From: Clostridiales bacterium Firm_14
GTDB taxonomy: Bacteria > Bacillota > Clostridia > Saccharofermentanales > Saccharofermentanaceae
Direction: 5' to 3'
DNA: 64,000 bases
NCBI GenBank assembly: GCA_001604135.1
Contig: LVAT01000006.1
Location: 124,001-188,000, forward strand
Under the pieces are notes generated by a model. That model worked only from the letters and a program-made list of their open reading frames with translations. It was not told where the DNA came from and made no database searches. How positions within the stretch are numbered: position 1 is the stretch's first letter; each line of letters begins with the position of its first letter. Of this stretch, positions 58,840 through 64,000 are shown piece after piece. Made by a program: the position numbers and the translations under genes.

Positions 58840-59726
58840 CAGAAATAAACTCCAAACAACATCATTGTCATGAACATCTTCTCGAAGAAGAACGGTTCCA
58901 TTACGACGAAGACAGCACATCCGAGAGCGAGGAAAGGTCCGAATGCCAGATAATCAGGGTCTTCTGCGAAGTGGATCTTCGCCTTCTCCCTCTGGATCTT
59001 AAGCTTCTCCTCACGCGGGTCGTCGGCTTCAGCGATCCTCTTCTTCTCAGCGCTGATCCTCTTGATCTTCCTTACGAGCAACGGGATCGCGAAGAACAGT
59101 GCACCAAATATGGCAACATAGATAAGAACTACGAGGCCGTAGCATCCTGTGATGAGACCCGTTGCCAGAAGGAGCCAGACATCGCCCATTCCCATGCCTT
59201 CCTTGCCGAGGAAAGTGATCGACAAAGAGCCTATAAGCCAGATAAAACCGCCTCCGACAAGGGCTGCGATAACCTTATTGAGGAGCGGTATCCACCATTG
59301 AACGTCGGGAGTAAACCATACGGAGCCCTCGAAAAAATCGGCGAGCACCGACAAAATGCCGCATGCGCCGATATAGATCGTAAACTGGTCGGGAATGATC
59401 CTGTTAAGCTTATCAGCCATCATTACCAGCATAAGTGCCGGAATTACAAGGAGAATGACGGCCAGATGCATGGGCTTGAAATTATAGATATAGTCCATTC
59501 GGCAGAAATAGATGGCTAAGCAGTAACTCGCTGCGCAGAAAACAGCAGCAATAAGGCCTTCGGGGAAAGGTCTCATTCTCTTTGAGGGCCTGTATTTAGG
59601 ATCCTCAGGCGTAACGCCGTAATCCTGAAGCCATTTATCGGGAATGATCCCGAACAAATATGTGATAAGCGCGCCTGCAACCACTCCGGCCACAACGGCT
59701 AAAACGTACCAGATTGCTATATTCAT
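58839..59726 (-). CDS. Prepilin peptidase, A24 type
   Basis: 295 residues from ATG 59726; earlier in-frame codons lack an SD, and the chosen ATG has a TATATT box but no SD close by. Eight membrane segments; the two catalytic Asp motifs are DQFTIYIG in a loop after NRIIPDQ, and GKEGMGMGDVWLL (GxGD). The N-terminal zinc-binding CxxC pairs of methylating TFPP are absent, so it is the short form. No pilin or pilus ATPase gene is in the window. Confidence 0.87.
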   Translation of the reverse strand: MNIAIWYVLAVVAGVVAGALITYLFGIIPDKWLQDYGVTPEDPKYRPSKRMRPFPEGLIAAVFCAASYCLAIYFCRMDYIYNFKPMHLAVILLVIPALMLVMMADKLNRIIPDQFTIYIGACGILSVLADFFEGSVWFTPDVQWWIPLLNKVIAALVGGGFIWLIGSLSITFLGKEGMGMGDVWLLLATGLITGCYGLVVLIYVAIFGALFFAIPLLVRKIKRISAEKKRIAEADDPREEKLKIQREKAKIHFAEDPDYLAFGPFLALGCAVFVVMEPFFFEKMFMTMMLFGVYF

Positions 59727-59948
59727 AATCAGTAGAAGTTTAATATACCGTAAGGAAAAATACAAATGCGGACACCCCTTCCGGGGCAGATTCACGCAAT
59801 AATCACACGAAGTTCAGAACTTCTGTAAAAAATCAGTAAATTTCGGTGATTTTTGTTCGTTTTTAGTGGTATCCGTTGTCAAAAAAACACGCGTGAATAC
59901 TGGTTTTCGAACCCTTTTTGGCTAAAAACACGAACTTGTTTTAAAAAA

Positions 59949-59977
59949 TTGCGCGCACCCAACGATAAAGTTATAAT
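59949..59977 (+). promoter_or_regulatory. Promoter of the glgP transcript
   Basis: TATAAT (59972-59977) is exact; TTGCGC (59949-59954) is 17 bp upstream and weak. Transcription would begin near 59984, giving a leader of about 60 nt with a strong SD at 59994-59998. The rest of the 317-bp gap before glgP holds no gene. Confidence 0.75.
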
Positions 59978-60005
59978 CAAACGTAATTATTTTGGAGGTA
60001 AGTAG

Positions 60006-60020
60006 ATGTCTTTGGGGTAA
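60006..60020 (+). CDS. Four-codon leader ORF (M-S-L-G) before glgP
   Basis: GGAGG (59994-59998) is placed seven bases before ATG 60006, which is followed by TCT TTG GGG and TAA at 60018. The glgP start at 60044 has no SD at normal distance. The run T TTG GGG (60011-60017) is a heptamer of the X-XXY-YYZ type in the right phase. A -1 slip would read through into the glgP frame and add 13 residues before its Met. It may also be a single-base deletion or sequence error. Confidence 0.5.
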   Translation: MSLG

Positions 60021-60043
60021 GAGAGGCATCGAAGACTTGGACA

Positions 60044-62425
60044 ATGGCAACAGTTACAGCAAAAGCGCTTGAACAGATGATGCAGGCCCACGTCAGGGCT
60101 GAAACGGGCTTAAGCCTTGAGCAGGCAACACCCCGCGATTACTGGACAGCGCTCTCGAAGAGCATCGTTGAGATCATCGCAGAGAACTGGATGGCAACGA
60201 GACACAAGTACAATCAGGGCCGTCAGGCTCACTACTTCTCAGCCGAATTCCTCGAAGGCCGCTCAATGCTCAACAATCTCGTAAACCTGGGTATTTACGA
60301 TCAGGCAAAGGACGCGCTCGCTTCTTTCGGCTTGGATATCACAGATATTCTCGAGCAGGAAACAGACCCCGCATTGGGTAACGGCGGTCTGGGACGTCTC
60401 GCAGCATGCTTCCTCGATTCATGCGCAACACTCAATCTTCCTGTTACAGGCTACGGAATCCTCTATCGTTACGGTCTTTTCAGACAGGCAATCGAGAACG
60501 GCTTCCAGAATGAGTATCCTGACTCCTGGATGGAGCACGGATATCCCTTCATCCTCCCCAGATACGACCGCAAGGTTAAGGTTCACTACTCAGACATCGA
60601 CGTCTGGGCTATTCCCTGCGACCTCCCTATCACAGGTTACGGCACAAAGAACGTAAACCTCTTGAGGCTTTGGAAGGCTGAGCCCGCACAGGAGTTCAAC
60701 TTCAACCTCTTCAACTCACAGAGATTCGACGACGCCGTTATCGAGAGAAACCGCGTCCAGGACATCTGGAGAGTCCTCTATCCGAACGACACTTCTTACG
60801 ACGGAAAGGTTCTCCGTGTAAGACAGCAGTACTTCTTCGTTTCCGCATCCTTGCAGGACATCATCTACAGATATAAGAAGGTTCACGGCGACGATCTCCA
60901 CGATTTCGCCAAGTACAACACGATCCAGCTCAACGACACACACCCTGTTGTAGCTATCCCTGAGCTCATGAGACTCCTCGTTGACGAGAACGGCATCGAG
61001 TGGACAGAGGCATGGGAGATCGTTAAGGCAACATTCGCATACACAAACCACACGATCATGGCAGAGGCACTCGAGAAGTGGGATATCTCCATCTTCCGTT
61101 TCCTCTTCCCCCGTATTTTCGAGATCATCGAAGGCATCAACAACCAATTCCGTGCACAGATGTACGAAGCAGGCCTCTATTCCGAGCTCATCGACCGCAT
61201 GTCTCCTCTGGCTGACGGCAAGATCCACATGGCTTGGATGGCAATCTACGGTTCACACTCCGTAAACGGCGTTGCTGCCCTCCACACAGACATCCTGAAG
61301 AACGAGACACTCAAGGACTGGTACAACATCTATCCTGAGAAGTTCTCCAACAAGACAAACGGCGTTACACCCCGCAGATGGCTCCGTTCCTGCGATCCTG
61401 AGCTCGCTAACCTCATCACTGACCTCCTCGGCAGCGATAAGTGGGTAACGAACCTTGATCTCTTGAAGGATCTCGAGAAGTATAAGGACGATGACAAGAT
61501 CATGAAGAAGTTCATCGCCATCAAGAAGGCTAACAAGAAGCATCTTTCCGAGTACCTCGAAAAGACAAAGGGCATCAAACTCAACCCCAACTCCTGCTTC
61601 GACGTACAGATCAAGCGTCTCCACGAATATAAGAGACAGCTCTTGAACGCCCTCTATGCTCTCAACCTTTACGACAGACTTAAGGAAAATCCGAAGCTCG
61701 ACATGCCTCCGGTAACCATCCTCTTCGCTGCAAAGGCTGCTCCGGGCTACTTCAGAGCTAAGGCAATCATCAAGTTCATCAACGAGATTGCCAAGCTCAT
61801 CGACTCCGATCCTGCAATGAAGAACCGTCTGAAGGTCGTATTCGTTGAGAACTACAACGTTTCCGTCGGTGAGAAGATGTTCCCCGCAGCAGACGTTTCC
61901 GAGCAGATCTCCACAGCAGGTCTTGAGGCTTCCGGTACAGGCAACATGAAGTTCATGATGAATGGTGCCGTAACCCTCGGTACATTGGACGGCGCTAACG
62001 TTGAGATCGCTGAGTGCGTAGGCGACGACAACATCTACATCTTCGGCTGCCGCTCACAGGATATGGCCGCTACAAAGGCTTACTACAACCCGAAGTGGCA
62101 GTACGAGAACATCCCCGGTCTCAAGAAGTGCTTAGACCGCCTTGTTGACGGCTCCTTCAACGACGAAGGCACAGGCATGTTCAATGACCTCTTCAACGGC
62201 CTCATCTACGGCTCCAACTGGCAGCCCGGCGATCCTTACTACGTATTAGGCGACTTCGACGACTACAGAAAGCAGCGCGACCGCCTCTACAAGGACTACC
62301 AGGACAACCTCGAGTGGGCAAGAAAGTGCTGGGTCAACATCTGCAACTCCGGCAAGTTCTCCTCCGACCGTACGATCAAGGAGTACGCTTCCGGCATCTG
62401 GAAGATCAAGCCTCAGAAGATCTGA
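60044..62425 (+). CDS. glgP: Glycogen/starch phosphorylase
   Basis: 793 residues. Signatures of GT35: ALGNGGLGRLAACFLDS, HPVVAIPELMR, GVTPRRWL and the pyridoxal-phosphate site with Lys636 in EASGTGNMKFMMNGAV. It releases glucose 1-phosphate from alpha-1,4-glucans in the cytoplasm. It is somewhat shorter than E. coli GlgP at the N-terminus (starts with MATVTAKALEQ). Its start lacks a good SD and may depend on the leader ORF described at 60006. No other glycogen gene is adjacent. It has its own promoter and terminator. Confidence 0.97.
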   Translation: MATVTAKALEQMMQAHVRAETGLSLEQATPRDYWTALSKSIVEIIAENWMATRHKYNQGRQAHYFSAEFLEGRSMLNNLVNLGIYDQAKDALASFGLDITDILEQETDPALGNGGLGRLAACFLDSCATLNLPVTGYGILYRYGLFRQAIENGFQNEYPDSWMEHGYPFILPRYDRKVKVHYSDIDVWAIPCDLPITGYGTKNVNLLRLWKAEPAQEFNFNLFNSQRFDDAVIERNRVQDIWRVLYPNDTSYDGKVLRVRQQYFFVSASLQDIIYRYKKVHGDDLHDFAKYNTIQLNDTHPVVAIPELMRLLVDENGIEWTEAWEIVKATFAYTNHTIMAEALEKWDISIFRFLFPRIFEIIEGINNQFRAQMYEAGLYSELIDRMSPLADGKIHMAWMAIYGSHSVNGVAALHTDILKNETLKDWYNIYPEKFSNKTNGVTPRRWLRSCDPELANLITDLLGSDKWVTNLDLLKDLEKYKDDDKIMKKFIAIKKANKKHLSEYLEKTKGIKLNPNSCFDVQIKRLHEYKRQLLNALYALNLYDRLKENPKLDMPPVTILFAAKAAPGYFRAKAIIKFINEIAKLIDSDPAMKNRLKVVFVENYNVSVGEKMFPAADVSEQISTAGLEASGTGNMKFMMNGAVTLGTLDGANVEIAECVGDDNIYIFGCRSQDMAATKAYYNPKWQYENIPGLKKCLDRLVDGSFNDEGTGMFNDLFNGLIYGSNWQPGDPYYVLGDFDDYRKQRDRLYKDYQDNLEWARKCWVNICNSGKFSSDRTIKEYASGIWKIKPQKI

Positions 62426-62451
62426 TTTATCGTTTTTTCGAAAACTGACAG

Positions 62452-62479
62452 GCCGCTCCTTCACAGGGGCGGCTTTTTT
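62452..62479 (+). terminator. Rho-independent terminator of glgP
   Basis: GCCGCTCC (62452-62459) and GGGGCGGC (62466-62473) pair around TTCACA, with one G-U, and TTTTTT follows. Confidence 0.93.
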
Positions 62480-62609
62480 GTGTGATAGAGGGTGTTTTTG
62501 TTGCTTGCGGGCAGCCTTTTAGTGAACGACTGAAACAGTGACTGATTTTGAGTCATTTTCATCCCTAAAATGCCGAACAGAATCAACCCCAACCCAAGAC
62601 CGCTGATTT

Positions 62610-62715
62610 TTCCAGAAAAAAGTCCGACTATATCGGACAAAAATCTGGAATTTTGGGGTCAGAGGATAAAAATTCCAAAATAGTTCCGACTATATCGGAC
62701 TTTTTTCTGGAATTT
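62610..62715. repeat. Paired palindromic repeat element, copy 2
   Basis: Unit A (62610-62650): TTCCAGA ... TCTGGAA with core TCCGACTATATCGGA (62623-62637). Unit B (62671-62715): AATTCC ... CTGGAATT with the same core at 62685-62699. The cores start exactly 62 bp apart, as in copy 1 at 49359-49465, 13.2 kb away. Flanking bases between the units are unrelated in the two copies. The rest of the 412-bp gap holds the glgP terminator and the next promoter. Confidence 0.88.
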
Positions 62716-62776
62716 TGACGCGTAGGAGCCGCACCGCACCCCAAATTCCTCAATTTTCCTTAAAGTATTATAAATA

Positions 62777-62806
62777 ATGACAATTCGCCGCAAATTGTTG
62801 TATAAT
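62777..62806 (+). promoter_or_regulatory. Promoter of the zinc-ribbon/guaB transcript
   Basis: ATGACA (62777-62782) and TATAAT (62801-62806) are 18 bp apart. The SD AAGGAGGA and ATG of the next gene follow about 15-30 bp after the expected start. Confidence 0.8.
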
Positions 62807-62837
62807 CTTCTTTAAATCTTTTAAGGAGGAACTTAAT

Positions 62838-63314
62838 ATGCCCATTTTCCAGGATCAAAAGGGAAAGAACATTTCCAACTTCCAGAAGATGATCGATGAG
62901 AAGAAGAATACGATACGCAAGTATTATGACGAGATCGGACATCTGTATTATGGACAGTACAAGGACGTAAACGTTGATATGACAAAGGATATCAATGCCA
63001 GATGCGAATCCATCTCCAACCTTTATATCGAGATTGAAGACCTCAATGTTAAGATCCTCCGTGAGAGAGGACTGAAGAAGTGCGCAGTTTGCGGTACGGA
63101 GAATAACCTTTCCAACGCTTTCTGCTTCAAGTGCGGTGCCAGATTCGATGACGCAGATGCAGTTCCGGCTGACGTTATCGCTCCTCCGAACGCTTCTGCT
63201 ACCCCCTCTCGTCAAGAGCCTAAGCCCGCTGCTATAGCTGCACCCGCTGCAGCTGAACCCGCTACCAACGCAGCTGAGGCACCTGCAGTAACAGAAGAAT
63301 CCAAGGAGGAGTAA
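62838..63314 (+). CDS. Coiled-coil zinc-ribbon protein with Ala/Pro-rich tail
   Basis: 158 residues, SD AAGGAGGA. Residues 10-75 are helical and charged ([21 protein letters not shown], then a segment with [19 protein letters not shown]). A four-cysteine ribbon follows, [19 protein letters not shown] (78-96), then an Ala/Pro/Glu tail. Helix-then-ribbon layout recalls the protein at 3779. No function is known. It is 8 bp upstream of guaB and shares its transcript. Confidence 0.72.
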   Translation: MPIFQDQKGKNISNFQKMIDEKKNTIRKYYDEIGHLYYGQYKDVNVDMTKDINARCESISNLYIEIEDLNVKILRERGLKKCAVCGTENNLSNAFCFKCGARFDDADAVPADVIAPPNASATPSRQEPKPAAIAAPAAAEPATNAAEAPAVTEESKEE

Positions 63315-63322
63315 GGAGTAAC

Positions 63323-64000
63323 ATGGCAAAGATTTTCGAAGAAGAGTCAAGAACATTTTCGGAGTACCTCTTGGTACCCAATCTCACAACAGAGAAGAAC
63401 ACACCTGATCAGGTAGACCTGTCCGCACCTATCGCCAAGTATAAGAAGGGCCAGGAAGAGTCACGCCTTAAGATCAATATCCCTATGGTATCTGCAGTAA
63501 TGCAGGCTGTATCTGACGACGGTATGGCAATCGCGCTCGCAAGATGCGGCGGTCTGTCATTTATCTTCCAGTCACAGTCCATCGAGTCTCAGTGCGCAAT
63601 GATCCGCCGCGTTAAGAAGTACAAGGCAGGCATCGTTGAGTCCGACTCCAACCTCTCTCCTGAGGACACTCTTGAGAAGGTTATCGAACTGCACGAGAAA
63701 ACAGGCCACGGCACAGCAGCTGTTACAGAAGACGGCACGGCTGAGGGCAAGCTCTTAGGTCTCGTTACAACTCGTGACTACCGTGTTTCCAGACTCTCAC
63801 TTGATACCAAGGTCAAAGAGTTCATGACTCCTATCGAAAAGCTCGTTACTGCACCTGAGGGCACATCCCTTAAGGAAGCTAACGACATCATCTGGGACAA
63901 CAAGATCAACCAGCTCCCTATCGTAAATTCCGAAGGAAGACTCGTTGGTCTCGTTTTCCGTAAGGACTACGAATTCCACAAGGCTAACCCCTATGAGCTC
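63323..64000 (+). CDS. guaB: IMP dehydrogenase (5-prime part; runs off the window)
   Basis: 226 codons visible, from ATG 63323 with SD AAGGAG. The first 95 residues match the start of the IMPDH barrel ([53 protein letters not shown]). A CBS domain pair begins at about residue 95 ([10 protein letters not shown], then a segment with [19 protein letters not shown]). The active-site Cys loop lies beyond the edge. It makes XMP from IMP with NAD for guanine nucleotide synthesis. Confidence 0.94.
   Translation, partial: MAKIFEEESRTFSEYLLVPNLTTEKNTPDQVDLSAPIAKYKKGQEESRLKINIPMVSAVMQAVSDDGMAIALARCGGLSFIFQSQSIESQCAMIRRVKKYKAGIVESDSNLSPEDTLEKVIELHEKTGHGTAAVTEDGTAEGKLLGLVTTRDYRVSRLSLDTKVKEFMTPIEKLVTAPEGTSLKEANDIIWDNKINQLPIVNSEGRLVGLVFRKDYEFHKANPYEL

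Noticed and set aside
59900-59920. Terminator GGTT-TTCG-AACC with TTTTT upstream of glgP
   Set aside because: The stem is only four base pairs and no plus-strand transcript is expected to arrive there.
60716-61228. 170-codon open frame opposite glgP
   Set aside because: Shadow of the glgP reading frame; no start signal or recognisable family.

Overview
The window reads as a chromosome segment of an anaerobic Clostridia-type Firmicute of moderate GC, most likely a gut or rumen species. This rests on strong AGGAGG-type ribosome binding sites on nearly every gene, a T-box leader, small Clostridia-typical families (DUF4250, TIGR04076), a PadR/DUF4097 pair, HD-GYP signalling and many lipoproteins with short lipoboxes. 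The genus cannot be fixed from the sequence alone. I see no rRNA or tRNA gene, no insertion sequence, no CRISPR array and no prophage.

Layout. 1-3108: a TetR-controlled operon on the minus strand (tetR, a carboxymuconolactone decarboxylase-like protein, an exported flavodoxin lipoprotein, and a DUF4405 haem-type membrane domain fused to a formylglycine-generating-enzyme-like domain cut by the window edge). 3196-7311: membrane protein, zinc ribbon, Maf, and an NAD-binding epimerase-like protein with a long Pro/Ala-rich repeat tail. 7482-10280: a promoter, a T-box riboswitch and one large gene fusing an XRE helix-turn-helix, a cupin and an acyl-CoA synthetase. 10233-15278: housekeeping genes (tyrS, trxB, a thioesterase, a TRIC-type channel) and a lipoprotein. 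15341-19710: a four-gene operon of an FkbH-like protein, an acyl carrier protein, an MBOAT O-acyltransferase and ThrH. 19827-23429: antiporter, glycosyltransferase-GtrA and ion transporter.

23447-30742: a small XRE regulator, then a family of paralogous lipoproteins around a DHH phosphoesterase. 30817-32683: gpmI and a DUF4250 protein. 32846-39141: a MacAB-like efflux cluster with two adaptor proteins, preceded by a tandem 11-bp activator-type site. 39160-46628: SPOUT methyltransferase, ADP-ribosylglycohydrolase and a tightly overlapping HD-GYP operon (HD-GYP, membrane protein, beta-lactamase-fold protein, TIGR04076, RmlC-like), then rhomboid. 46733-49344: cytidine deaminase and the PadR-DUF4097 operon. 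49630-51618: a GH120-type beta-xylosidase. 51720-56428: solute-binding lipoprotein, a small secreted protein and a two-component system. 56521-59726: AI-2E-type transporter, a membrane protein and a prepilin peptidase. 59949-64000: glycogen phosphorylase with an unusual 5-prime leader, a zinc-ribbon protein and the start of guaB.

The best candidates for something not yet described are: (1) the FkbH-ACP-MBOAT-ThrH operon, which looks like a Dlt-type surface acylation system loaded by an FkbH (glyceryl) enzyme instead of an adenylating one; (2) T-box control of a regulator-fused acyl-CoA synthetase, suggesting that an amino acid is made from a short acid through acyl-CoA; (3) paired palindromic repeats with cores exactly 62 bp apart at two distant loci; (4) a 4-codon leader ORF ending on a TTTGGGG slippery-type heptamer directly before glgP.
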